Source of the DNA: Anaerolineaceae bacterium
GTDB lineage: Bacteria; Chloroflexota; Anaerolineae; Anaerolineales; Anaerolineaceae
Assembly (NCBI GenBank): GCA_021107195.1
Contig: JAIOTF010000021.1
Location: forward strand, 1-23,422
Length of the DNA stretch: 23,422 bases
Reading direction: 5' to 3'
The notes under the pieces were generated by a model, which ran no database searches, was not told where the DNA came from, and saw nothing but the letters and a program-made list of their open reading frames with translations. How positions within the stretch are numbered: the first letter of the stretch is position 1; each line of letters starts with the position of its first letter. This document shows, piece after piece, positions 15,334 to 22,005 of the stretch. Position numbers and translations under genes: made by a program.

Positions 15334-16193
15334 CTAGAATCCTTTTCCACTAAGAATGTTTCCAATACCTTTATTAGAATTGTTTTTGTTATGTATGGGA
15401 TTAAATAAATCTCTTATTGCATTTTCTTGGTTTAGTAAATTATATGTAGTTTCAGCAGCATTTTCTACAAATTCAGGTAATCCATCTAAAGTTACGATAT
15501 GAATAATAGTATAAGGCATTCTGATAATTGGATTTCTCCAAACCAATACACCGGTATCAATTTCTTCTAATATAGGATTATCGTCTTTTTCAAGGTAGTA
15601 CTCGAATAATTTTCCTTTTATGACAACAACCGGAAATGTAATAGTGCACAATGGGTGTTTTTGTTTAGAATAATCATTTGCAGAATTTGTTAGTGAAAGC
15701 GCAGATTTAGCAGCACTTAGACATGCAGAATATGGAATATCTTTTCCATTTGTAAATGCTTGTGTTATTCCGTATCCAGGCCTATAAGGTAATTCTTGAA
15801 TAATGGAGAATTATAAATTTCTGATTGATCAGAAATTGAATTCAAGTATTTCAATCCATAATCAGATCCAATTCTCTGAGAAACCCGATCGTATGAAAAA
15901 AGTCTAATGTCTGATGAAGAAAATATTATCCAGGGTTTATCTATTGAGGTTTTGCATTCAATGTGTAATGAAACTTCAACTAAGTGACTGTTGAATTTCT
16001 TTTGGTTAATAGCCAAAATATCGATTTCACGATAATTTTCTGATTCAGGATCAACATAATAATCTGATTGGATTGCTTGAAAACCGGCCTTACGAAATGA
16101 ACGTGCAACATTAATTTCTAGCGGGTAGCCTTGCTTATTTAACCAGTTTTCAATTTTCGAATTCAGACCATCTGAAGTTTCATTTGTTGACAT
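15334..16193 (-). pseudogene. PD-(D/E)XK nuclease-like protein, frameshifted
   Basis: The 5' part (ATG 16193 to a TAA at 15765) encodes 142 residues and the 3' part continues in another frame to TAG at 15334. Reading through, the product would be about 285 residues. After SPLFK the sense continues as ELPYRPGYGITQAF, then LCTITFPVVVIKGKLFEYYL. One missing base near 15795 would explain the shift. Residues 1-110 have a restriction-endonuclease-like outline: an N-terminal helix, VARSFRKAGFQ, then REIDILAINQ and HIECKTS (D-x(n)-E-x-K). The C-terminal half is unrecognised. It lies last behind the XRE and two-TM genes. Either the gene is dead or the shift is a sequencing error; no slippery motif for programmed shifting is evident. 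Confidence 0.7.
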
Positions 16194-16270
16194 AAGAATA
16201 TTTTCTTTTCCTGATTAATTGGATGTTGTTGATAATGCGTATTATCTTAAGCAAAAGTGCTATTTGTAAA

Positions 16271-16999
16271 TTAACTGCATGGTGGATCTATTAATTCAAA
16301 CAGAGGCTCTTGATTTTTGCCAAGATTTTTTATAGAAATCCATATAGGCGCCATTTCTAAGTTTTTGGCTATTAGCTGGACATTTACTAGACATCTGTCT
16401 TGACTCGGTAACCTCAAAGATGCCTGAAAAGGTTTAAAGTCTCTGGTATTAGATATATAACTTTTATCGCAAAAGACATATAAATCACTTTCCCCTTGTT
16501 GTCTAATTACAAGGCATAAACCTTCTGGTTTTGAAGATGCCTTAATAATGACATTGAAATCCCCAGGTCTGTCCCAAGGTGGCCCCGAGCGGTCAAGCCA
16601 AAAAGGATATTCGTGAGACAAGTTTGTTAAAATATCACATTCTTTATCATAAAATGTTAAGATTGCGTGAACAGGTTCGGTATCACAGATTGTCTTTTTA
16701 GGTACTTTACTATTTCGGAACATAATATAATATCGCTCAACAGTCTCTCCTGGTTTATTACCCCTATATATATGAAAAGGATCTTCTTTCTTGAAACCAT
16801 CGAAAATTATATTGGGTGTAGTGTTATCTTTCTGTATTAATTCCATTTTGAGAATAAATATTTGAATTACTAAGATTGCAAATACCAACCCCCATTTAAT
16901 TTGAGTGTTTGAGTCGAGAACATTTAAAACAACATCTCCCACTATCATCACAAAAATTGCTAATATTGTGGGAATCAAGTCTTTTATTTTTATATCCAT
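16271..16999 (-). CDS. Two-TM membrane protein of unknown function
   Basis: About 242 residues, family not recognised. Two hydrophobic helices at the N-terminus (about 5-27 IPTILAIFVMIVGDVVLNVL and 36-56 WGLVFAILVIQIFILKM) are separated by a short loop. A soluble C-terminal domain of about 175 residues follows, with alternating polar and hydrophobic stretches suggesting beta structure (VERYYIMFRNSKVPKK, HAILTFYDKECDIL, LYVFCDKSYISNTRDF). The ATG at 16999 follows GGGGTG; an in-frame TTG at 17017 would add six residues but lacks a better ribosome-binding site. It lies 24 nt after the XRE gene and 77 nt before the nuclease-like gene, so one transcript is likely. AT-rich like the rest of the island. 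Confidence 0.72.
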   Translation of the reverse strand: MDIKIKDLIPTILAIFVMIVGDVVLNVLDSNTQIKWGLVFAILVIQIFILKMELIQKDNTTPNIIFDGFKKEDPFHIYRGNKPGETVERYYIMFRNSKVPKKTICDTEPVHAILTFYDKECDILTNLSHEYPFWLDRSGPPWDRPGDFNVIIKASSKPEGLCLVIRQQGESDLYVFCDKSYISNTRDFKPFQASLRLPSQDRCLVNVQLIAKNLEMAPIWISIKNLGKNQEPLFELIDPPCS

Positions 17000-17023
17000 A
17001 TCACCCCATCTTTTCAATAGCAG

Positions 17024-17530
17024 CTAAATATTTTTATTCTTCAATATTTCTATTTCATCAATCCCTTGAGCTTGGAAAGCTGCTCTTAGACTATTTCTAG
17101 CTTCCATGACCTGATGATAAATTTTCTCAATTTCATCGGCATAAGAAAAAACGGCATTGACCAAAATTTTGATGTCCTCATCAGGCAACTCTCCCTTACT
17201 TTCTGCTTTAGCAGTCAATTGTTGCAAAGCAACTAGCATTTTGGTTTGATCAATGATTGTTTGTTGCATTTCCAAAGGCACACTACGAATATATGCTACT
17301 AGATCATCAATAGCCTCTGTGCTGTAATTTTCCCCGAAAAAATATTCGACTGGTTTATTTACAACAGATGCAATTGTAAATAAATCAGCAGCGCTTACCT
17401 GAATTTTCCCTCTTTCAATATCTGACACAGTAGCAGCAGTTTTATTAAGAAAAGCCGCTATATCAGCCTGCGTCATTCCCCGTTCTCGGCGAACCAGCCG
17501 TATCTTGTTAGCAATCTCTTCGTTTATCAT
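17024..17530 (-). CDS. XRE-family helix-turn-helix regulator
   Basis: A 168-residue DNA-binding protein. The N-terminal HTH_3 domain covers about residues 6-60, with IRLVRRERGMTQADIAAFL, then KTAATVSDIERGK and LFTIASVVNKPVEYFF, the classical Cro/C1 pattern. The C-terminal 100 residues are helical (MQQTIIDQTKMLVALQQL and later DEIEKIYHQVMEARNSL), probably for dimerisation or partner binding. ATG 17530 is chosen: an upstream in-frame TTG at 17575 would put the -10 box TATAAT (17569-17564) inside the coding region. It is the first gene of the run with the two-TM and nuclease-like genes and likely controls it. The inverted repeats at 17611-17668 are possible operators. Confidence 0.88.
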   Translation of the reverse strand: MINEEIANKIRLVRRERGMTQADIAAFLNKTAATVSDIERGKIQVSAADLFTIASVVNKPVEYFFGENYSTEAIDDLVAYIRSVPLEMQQTIIDQTKMLVALQQLTAKAESKGELPDEDIKILVNAVFSYADEIEKIYHQVMEARNSLRAAFQAQGIDEIEILKNKNI

Positions 17531-17563
17531 AGCACTCACTCGGTAATTACTTGATTTATTACT

Positions 17564-17569
17564 ATTATA
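17564..17569 (-). promoter_or_regulatory. -10 box of the XRE gene
   Basis: A perfect TATAAT on the minus strand places transcription start about 26 nt before the XRE ATG. The -35 region is weak, which would suit a promoter controlled by a bound regulator. Confidence 0.5.
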
Positions 17570-17610
17570 AAGCAAATACCCTTGCCTAAACTCGGCCTAT
17601 GGTGTATATT

Positions 17611-17668
17611 CGTAATTAGCTTTTACCTGATATTCTAAGTAAATTACCGTATTACGAAACAGGTAAAA
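17611..17668. promoter_or_regulatory. Nested inverted repeats, possible XRE operator
   Basis: TTTTACCTG (17621-17629) is matched by CAGGTAAAA (17660-17668), and CGTAAT (17611-17616) by ATTACG (17651-17656). They lie upstream of the XRE promoter in the divergent gap, a usual place for operators of such regulators. Binding is inferred only. Confidence 0.4.
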
Positions 17669-17811
17669 CCTGCCCGTCGGTCGGTGGATCGCCTTCGCCA
17701 CAGGCTGAAAGCCGCAGGGCAAGAGTAGGTGTCAAGGGTGAGCGGCAGCGAAGCCAAATAACAAATTCTCATCGATGCCAAGCCGAAAACATTCGGTTCA
17801 ATGGAGAAGAT
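17669..17811. other. GC-rich patch in an AT-rich island
   Basis: Bases 17669-17755 are strikingly GC-rich compared with both sides. A short open frame (RSVDRLRHRLKAAGQE then TAG) is visible but has no start or family I recognise. It may be a scrap of another element or the 5' remnant of a lost gene. The last bases carry the GGAG ribosome-binding site of the next ORF. Confidence 0.3.
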
Positions 17812-18033
17812 ATGTATCAAGATTACAATGATGAAGAAACTATTATTAGGGAATATCTGCGAGAGACAGAGCGAAAAAACTGGCCGGACTTTCTCAAAAA
17901 CTGCCGGTTGTTAGGCTTGCCCCCAAGTAAAGATGACCCGATGAATTGGCGATGGGGTTTTGAAGCCGATATGTATTATCGTCTACCGTCTCAGGTTATT
18001 GATCAACTCATAAACTATTTATTCTTACGATAA
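17812..18033 (+). CDS. Small acidic protein of unknown function
   Basis: A 73-residue ORF, family not recognised. It is charged and aromatic (DYNDEETIIREYLRETERK; NWRWGFEADMYYRLPS), with no membrane segment or signal peptide. ATG 17812 has a good GGAG ribosome-binding site seven bases upstream, which favours a real gene. It is divergent from the XRE gene and followed by the integrase-like scrap. A regulator or accessory protein of the former element is possible, without direct evidence. Confidence 0.55.
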   Translation: MYQDYNDEETIIREYLRETERKNWPDFLKNCRLLGLPPSKDDPMNWRWGFEADMYYRLPSQVIDQLINYLFLR

Positions 18034-18112
18034 ATGCTTTTAAAGAAAAAGTTCTTGACAAACCCCTCGATAGGGCTACGAAGCCGGGAATATTAATTTC
18101 AATTCAAGCAAT

Positions 18113-18331
18113 ATGCAGCATCCTCAAACTATCTCCGATTTCAAGGCGGTTAGTCTAAACGTCATGCACTCCAGCACACAGGTAACAGATGAATTCTACT
18201 CGGTGCTATCTGTTGCAGAACTGCAAAACAGGATCCAAAATCTTGGCAACCAGCCAGGCCAAGAAGAAAGCCAGGAGGAATTATTCAAAGAATTTGAAGC
18301 ATTTTTGAGATGGAAAAAAGGCCAAAATTGA
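18113..18331 (+). pseudogene. C-terminal scrap of a tyrosine recombinase
   Basis: A 72-residue frame whose first half (FKAVSLNVMHSSTQVTDEFY) resembles the last catalytic stretch of tyrosine integrases. There a His in an LGHSS-like motif precedes the nucleophile Tyr by about 9-10 residues; here the His of MHSS precedes Tyr by 10. The rest (ELQNRIQNLG and an acidic tail) is variable in the family. The catalytic Arg/Lys/His boxes are missing, and the ATG has no convincing ribosome-binding site. It is most likely the surviving end of the integrase that inserted the island. Identification is by eye and moderate. Confidence 0.5.
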
Positions 18332-18345
18332 AGCCTTTATATACC

Positions 18346-19119
18346 TCATCTAAAAGCATAAATGAAACCAAGGTCTGAGCCAGGTTTTTCCTTCATCTTA
18401 ACTTGAGGGAAATAGTTCTTCAAAAAATCTGCAAGCTCTTTGGCAGAATGATTTGCTATATTTTCATGATATTCCATTGCAAGTTTTTCGATTTTTTTCA
18501 AGGTTTCAGGATTACTGTTCATGATAATGTCGTATTCAGCGCCTTCACAGTCCATTTTTAAGAAATTTATCTTAGGTAAATTTTCCAAAGCTTTTTCTAA
18601 TGAAAATGCTTGCACACGGATAGATTTAGATAATTTTCTTTTGGTAACAGGATCAATACCTGTAACTGAGTGGCGGGTACTGGTATTTGATTGGAAAAGT
18701 TCAATATATCCATCCTTTGCCCCCAGGGCTGCGTTATAGAGTTGGACATTGTCCCAGCGGTTGGCAGATACAAAGGCTTGAAGAATTCTGTAATTCTCAG
18801 AATCAGGTTCAAAGGCTACAATGCTGTTTTTTGTGCGAAGAGCTGCATAGGCAACAAAAACACCACGATGAGCACCTATATCTACAATCACATCATTAGA
18901 GTTTATAGCAAAGCCTGAGGGGCAGTATTCTTCTCCCAGGAATATTTCAGTAGCCATACTCCAGACAATGTGGTCTGCATTATCAAAATTTACTCCTTGG
19001 ATAGAGAAAGCAGTTGGCTTTTGTTTGAAACGAGCTGTAAAGAATGACAGCCCATCTTTAAAAGAGACTTTCTTACTCACTACCTTAGAAACTAAATCAA
19101 GTAACCACTGACCTTTCAT
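18346..19119 (-). CDS. FkbM-family SAM-dependent methyltransferase
   Basis: A 257-residue enzyme predicted to transfer a methyl group from S-adenosylmethionine to a hydroxyl, often on a sugar or other small metabolite. Motif I VIVDIGAHRG is near 77-86, FEPD near 103-106 binds the SAM ribose, and FLKMDCEGAEYDI is the FkbM signature. The N-terminal 75 residues and C-terminal FLKNYFPQ...GFIYAF segment match family length. ATG 19119 is preferred over GTG 19134 because AGGTGAGG lies upstream at proper spacing. It is the gene closest to tRNA-Asn within the island and is AT-rich. The substrate is unknown; no glycosyltransferase accompanies it in the island. Confidence 0.88.
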   Translation of the reverse strand: MKGQWLLDLVSKVVSKKVSFKDGLSFFTARFKQKPTAFSIQGVNFDNADHIVWSMATEIFLGEEYCPSGFAINSNDVIVDIGAHRGVFVAYAALRTKNSIVAFEPDSENYRILQAFVSANRWDNVQLYNAALGAKDGYIELFQSNTSTRHSVTGIDPVTKRKLSKSIRVQAFSLEKALENLPKINFLKMDCEGAEYDIIMNSNPETLKKIEKLAMEYHENIANHSAKELADFLKNYFPQVKMKEKPGSDLGFIYAFR

Positions 19120-19173
19120 GTTTTCAGTCCTCACCTCATAGAAATAATATGTGCGTTAAACGCAGTTGAGATT

Positions 19174-19205
19174 ATTATACAGAAAAACAACAGATTATTG
19201 TTGTT
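19174..19205 (-). promoter_or_regulatory. Promoter region of the FkbM gene
   Basis: A TATAAT box is at 19179-19174 on the minus strand. Just upstream, 7-bp arms AACAACA/TGTTGTT form a hairpin at 19186-19205, overlapping the spacer and -35 region. No good -35 hexamer is visible. Moderate support. Confidence 0.4.
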
Positions 19206-19232
19206 GATAAGAACAATTATCTTAAAAAGAAC

Positions 19233-19257
19233 GGCACACTTTTTCGAAAAGTGCGCC
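19233..19257. terminator. Terminator of tRNA-Asn (bidirectional)
   Basis: A 10-bp stem GGCACACTTT/AAAGTGCGCC (one G-T wobble) with a 5-nt loop is flanked by T-rich tracts on both strands. It lies 18 nt after the tRNA-Asn end and serves the leftward transcript. Confidence 0.75.
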
Positions 19258-19274
19258 ATTTTTGGATAAAAAAG

Positions 19275-19347
19275 CTCCTCGACGTGGACTCGAACCACGA
19301 ACCTAGCGGTTAACAGCCGCTTGCTCTGCCAATTGAGCTATCGAGGA
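19275..19347 (-). tRNA. tRNA-Asn (anticodon GTT)
   Basis: On the minus strand the acceptor stem TCCTCGA/TCGAGGA, D-arm GCTC/GAGC, anticodon stem AGCGG/CCGCT with loop CTGTTAA (anticodon GTT), and T-arm CGTGG/CCACG with loop TTCGAGT all pair. The discriminator is G. It is the target of the island: its 3' portion is repeated at 15185-15243. Confidence 0.96.
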
Positions 19348-19358
19348 ATGCGTTGGCA

Positions 19359-19388
19359 ATTATAGCGTCAAGCCTCGGAATCTGTCAA
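19359..19388 (-). promoter_or_regulatory. Promoter of tRNA-Asn
   Basis: On the minus strand a perfect TTGACA (19388-19383) and a perfect TATAAT (19364-19359) are 18 bases apart. Transcription would start just before the tRNA. Confidence 0.9.
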
Positions 19389-19421
19389 GGAAAAACCTCT
19401 TTTCACAGGCCTAAAACAAGC

Positions 19422-20489
19422 CTACAAATTAAAGCGGATATTGATCACATCCCCATCCTGGACGACGTATTGCTTGCCTTCCAGGCGCAGCCTGCCCTTG
19501 CCTTTGGCCTCATTCAGGCCGCCCAGTTCCAGCAGTTCATCATAGCTGACCACCTCGGCGCGGATGAAGCCTTTCTCCAGGTCGGAGTGGATCACGCCCG
19601 CCGCCTCGGGGGCCATGGCGCCGCGGCGCACGGTCCACGCCCGCACCTCGTCCGGCCCGACGGTGAAGAAGGACAGCAAGCCGAGCAGGTCATACGACAG
19701 GCGGATCATGCGGTTCAGGCTGGGTTCGGTAATGCCGTACTCTTCCAAAAAGACGGCTGCATCCTCCGGCGGGAGCTGGGCGATGTCCATCTCCAGGCGT
19801 CCCTGCAGGTCCACTATCTGGCAGTTTTCCTGGTCAAAATCGATCTTGGGGGCTGCCTGGCCTTCAGATAACGTCAGCACCACCAGCATCGGTTTCAGGC
19901 TCAACATGCCGAAACCGGAGAGGGTTTTGATCTCCTCTGCGCTCAGGTCCATCTCGCGCAGCGGTTTTTCTTCGGACAATGCGCTGTGCAGACGCTCAAA
20001 CAGAGCCTGTTCACGCGCCACGGCGGCTTTATCCCGGCCGCCCTTGCGCCCTTCTTCGTTGAGCCGTTCCAGTTTGCGCTCAGTGGCCACCAGATCGTTG
20101 ATGATGAACTCCCCTTCCATGGTGGCGATGTCGCGCTGCGGGTCAATGCTGCCCGCCTGATGGGGCACGTTCTCGTCCTCAAAGCAGCGCACGACATGGA
20201 TGAAGCCATCCATCTGCGAGAGCTGGTTGAGTAAATTACCGGTGATGCCGGTTTTCCCGGCGCTGCCATCCAGACCGGCAATGTCAGCGTAAGTTACCTT
20301 GGCATAGATGGTTTTCTTCGGATTGAACATCTCCGACAGGCGGTCGACCCGAGGATCGGGCACGTCCACCACGGCGGTATGCACCTCGATCTTGCCGGTG
20401 ATCATGCCCGTGGGCACATCCCCGCCAGTCAGTGCATTAAATAGTGTAGTTTTCCCGGACTGGGGAAGTCCTATAATTCCCAGGCGCAT
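19422..20489 (-). CDS. ychF: Ribosome-associated ATPase/GTPase YchF (OLA1)
   Basis: A 355-residue Obg-family P-loop NTPase of the YchF/OLA1 group, which binds ribosomes and prefers ATP. The P-loop GLPQSGKTT is at 7-15, DIAGL at 69-73 (G3), a coiled-coil helical domain about 125-190, and the C-terminal TGS domain about 270-355 (RAWTVRRGAMAPEAAGVIHS). Length is close to the usual 363. The G4 segment reads VVLTLSE where YchF proteins normally have an N-x-x-E motif, so the Asn appears replaced. ATG 20489 follows AAGAGA. It is divergent from tRNA-Leu, whose promoter begins only 16 nt upstream. Confidence 0.95.
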   Translation of the reverse strand: MRLGIIGLPQSGKTTLFNALTGGDVPTGMITGKIEVHTAVVDVPDPRVDRLSEMFNPKKTIYAKVTYADIAGLDGSAGKTGITGNLLNQLSQMDGFIHVVRCFEDENVPHQAGSIDPQRDIATMEGEFIINDLVATERKLERLNEEGRKGGRDKAAVAREQALFERLHSALSEEKPLREMDLSAEEIKTLSGFGMLSLKPMLVVLTLSEGQAAPKIDFDQENCQIVDLQGRLEMDIAQLPPEDAAVFLEEYGITEPSLNRMIRLSYDLLGLLSFFTVGPDEVRAWTVRRGAMAPEAAGVIHSDLEKGFIRAEVVSYDELLELGGLNEAKGKGRLRLEGKQYVVQDGDVINIRFNL

Positions 20490-20504
20490 ATTCTCTTAAA
20501 ATCC

Positions 20505-20533
20505 TTGACCCTTCTGAAAAGATTAGATATACT
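20505..20533 (+). promoter_or_regulatory. Promoter of tRNA-Leu
   Basis: TTGACC at 20505-20510 and TATACT at 20528-20533 are 17 bases apart; the tRNA begins 11 nt later. Confidence 0.82.
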
Positions 20534-20544
20534 AGATGCGCAAT

Positions 20545-20628
20545 GCCGAAGTGGCGGAACTGGCAGACGCGCGCGACTCAAACTCGCGTTCCCTTACGGG
20601 ATTGTGGGTTCAATTCCCACCTTCGGCA
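20545..20628 (+). tRNA. tRNA-Leu (anticodon CAA)
   Basis: The acceptor GCCGAAG/CTTCGGC pairs perfectly. The anticodon stem CGCGA/TCGCG holds loop CTCAAAC (anticodon CAA). A long variable arm (TCCC...GGGA type) marks a class II tRNA. The T-arm is GTGGG/CCCAC with loop TTCAATT. The discriminator is A and CCA is not encoded. Confidence 0.96.
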
Positions 20629-20644
20629 CTGGCTGCAAAATTAT

Positions 20645-20675
20645 ATCACAGGCCCTTTTGGGCCTGTGATTGTTT
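20645..20675 (+). terminator. Rho-independent terminator of tRNA-Leu
   Basis: A perfect 11-bp stem ATCACAGGCCC/GGGCCTGTGAT with a TTTT loop is followed by TGTTT. Confidence 0.88.
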
Positions 20676-20755
20676 AAAAACAACTGTATGAACGACTGAA
20701 ATCGTCACGACAAAGAAAGCCACAAGATGCGCACTCATACACTTTGACAAGCTTA

Positions 20756-20795
20756 CACTGTGCAGCGTACTCTGTACAGCGTACTCTGTACAGTG
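20756..20795. repeat. 14-bp tandem repeat inside an inverted repeat
   Basis: CAGCGTACTCTGTA occurs twice in tandem at 20763-20776 and 20777-20790. The pair is flanked by CACTGT (20756-20761) and ACAGTG (20790-20795). No gene is convincing in 20676-21125. Confidence 0.65.
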
Positions 20796-20931
20796 CAGGC
20801 CCCAAAAAACCAGATCCGCCCATTTGCAGGTACGAATTTATTTGTTATGCACGCAATCCACAGAAAAAGTGCTGCCCCAATCCATCCTGGGACAGCCATG
20901 AGCAGTCAAGTTTTGTAGGATCAGGCTTTGT

Positions 20932-21045
20932 TGTCGTTGCGGGGAGGGTTATAACCCGACGTGGCCACCGCAGGCGTCCACCAAAGTAAGGCGTAATCCC
21001 GGGATGGGGATTGCTACACCCCCCTTCGGAGGGTTCGCAATGACA
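20932..21045. repeat. MITE/REP-like element, second of its type
   Basis: The ends TGTCGTTGCG (20932-20941) and CGCAATGACA (21036-21045) are inverted repeats apart from one G-T type mismatch. An inner CCCCCCTTCGGAGGG hairpin lies near 21019-21033, and GGGATTGC resembles the core of the element at 15031-15113. It is non-coding. Confidence 0.55.
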
Positions 21046-21125
21046 TCTGCAACAGTGTTTCATTTCATAGTTTCTACATCTTTTGACTGCTCCCGGACAG
21101 CCCTTCAGCTCAACTTAATTCAAGA

Positions 21126-21974
21126 TTACTTGCCAAGCCCGGCAATGAACCATTCCACGTTCTCCTGCAAGTCTTCATCCACAACCTTGCCCTTCTTCCG
21201 CAAAGTTCTGAAAATCGCCCGGTGATTGTTCCCAAACCGCTCTACCGTAGTACCAATCAGGCGCAGCTCCTCTGCCCAGGCTTCCATCTCTGCCCGGGTG
21301 AGCGGCTGGTCGGCATGCGCAGGCAGATAATACTGTGCGTCAAAAGCCAGCAACCGTTCCAGCAAGGGGAACAGGCGGCGAGTTGTGTAATAAGGCGGGT
21401 CTTCATAAATAGCGTAATACATGCAGTCGCCCAAAAAGACGACTCCATCCCCCGGCACAAACACCACCGTTGAATCACTGCTATGGTCGCCGCCCACATG
21501 CACCAGCTCCACCACCAAATCACCCAAATCGATGGTCATAAGATCAGTGAAAGCGATCTCCGGGGAACGTATCTCAAGGCGGCCGCGCATGGCGTTGGAA
21601 AACTCAACCTTCATCATGTCCCGGCAAAACGCAATCTCCGTCCCCTCGGCCACGCGCTGGTCCAGAGCCTTGTCCCGCCAGTTGAGTTTTGCCATCGCAG
21701 CCACGGTTTTTGCTGTCTCTTCATGCGCCACCATCGGAACCGGGAGCGCAGAACCGCCAAAAACATGATCCCAATGCCAGTGAGTGACCGCCGCAAACAC
21801 AGGTGGAGATGTCTTGAGCGGGGCCAACGCCGCCAGGAACGACTCAACGTGCGCAGGAGAATTGCCTGCCTCAACGATCAACGTGCCTTTCTCACCAACG
21901 ACAGCACCCATCACCGGACGATCACTTTCCTCAAAAGGCGGGGTCCAATACACGCGCGGCGTGATCTGATTCAT
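21126..21974 (-). CDS. Metallo-beta-lactamase-fold hydrolase
   Basis: About 282 residues of the MBL superfamily, with two metal sites. The signature HWHWDH is near 65-70. Downstream metal ligands are the His of GGDHSSDS, the Asp of FLGDCMYY and the His of LPAHADQP. ATG 21974 is chosen because the residues that follow (NQITPRVYWTPP) start the first strand of the fold and because a longer reading would overlap the OsmC gene by about 50 nt. It lies 31 nt after the OsmC gene in the same direction, so they are probably co-transcribed. Substrate is unknown; thioester, sulfur or lactonase-type hydrolysis are all possible in this superfamily. Confidence 0.88.
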   Translation of the reverse strand: MNQITPRVYWTPPFEESDRPVMGAVVGEKGTLIVEAGNSPAHVESFLAALAPLKTSPPVFAAVTHWHWDHVFGGSALPVPMVAHEETAKTVAAMAKLNWRDKALDQRVAEGTEIAFCRDMMKVEFSNAMRGRLEIRSPEIAFTDLMTIDLGDLVVELVHVGGDHSSDSTVVFVPGDGVVFLGDCMYYAIYEDPPYYTTRRLFPLLERLLAFDAQYYLPAHADQPLTRAEMEAWAEELRLIGTTVERFGNNHRAIFRTLRKKGKVVDEDLQENVEWFIAGLGK

Positions 21975-22005
21975 CTTTAGTGCTGCCGCCGCGGCGCGCA
22001 CCGCC

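Larger units (their letters stand above)
15185..19308. mobile_element. Genomic island integrated at tRNA-Asn
   Basis: The segment is bounded by directly repeated tRNA-Asn 3' sequence (15185-15243 and 19271-19308). Terminators lie beyond each copy on the tRNA strand. It is visibly richer in A/T than the genes on either side. It holds an XRE regulator, a two-TM protein, a frameshifted nuclease-like gene, a small ORF, a probable integrase tail and an FkbM methyltransferase. No intact integrase is seen, so it is likely immobile. Bounds are taken from the repeats; the true crossover lies within the shared bases. Confidence 0.75.

Noticed and set aside
20756..20795. CRISPR array
   Set aside because: Only two directly adjacent 14-bp units without spacers, and no cas genes in the window.
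20744..20989. 81-residue open frame after tRNA-Leu
   Set aside because: It spans tandem and inverted repeats, has no ribosome-binding site and reads as low-complexity Cys/Pro/Arg-rich protein.
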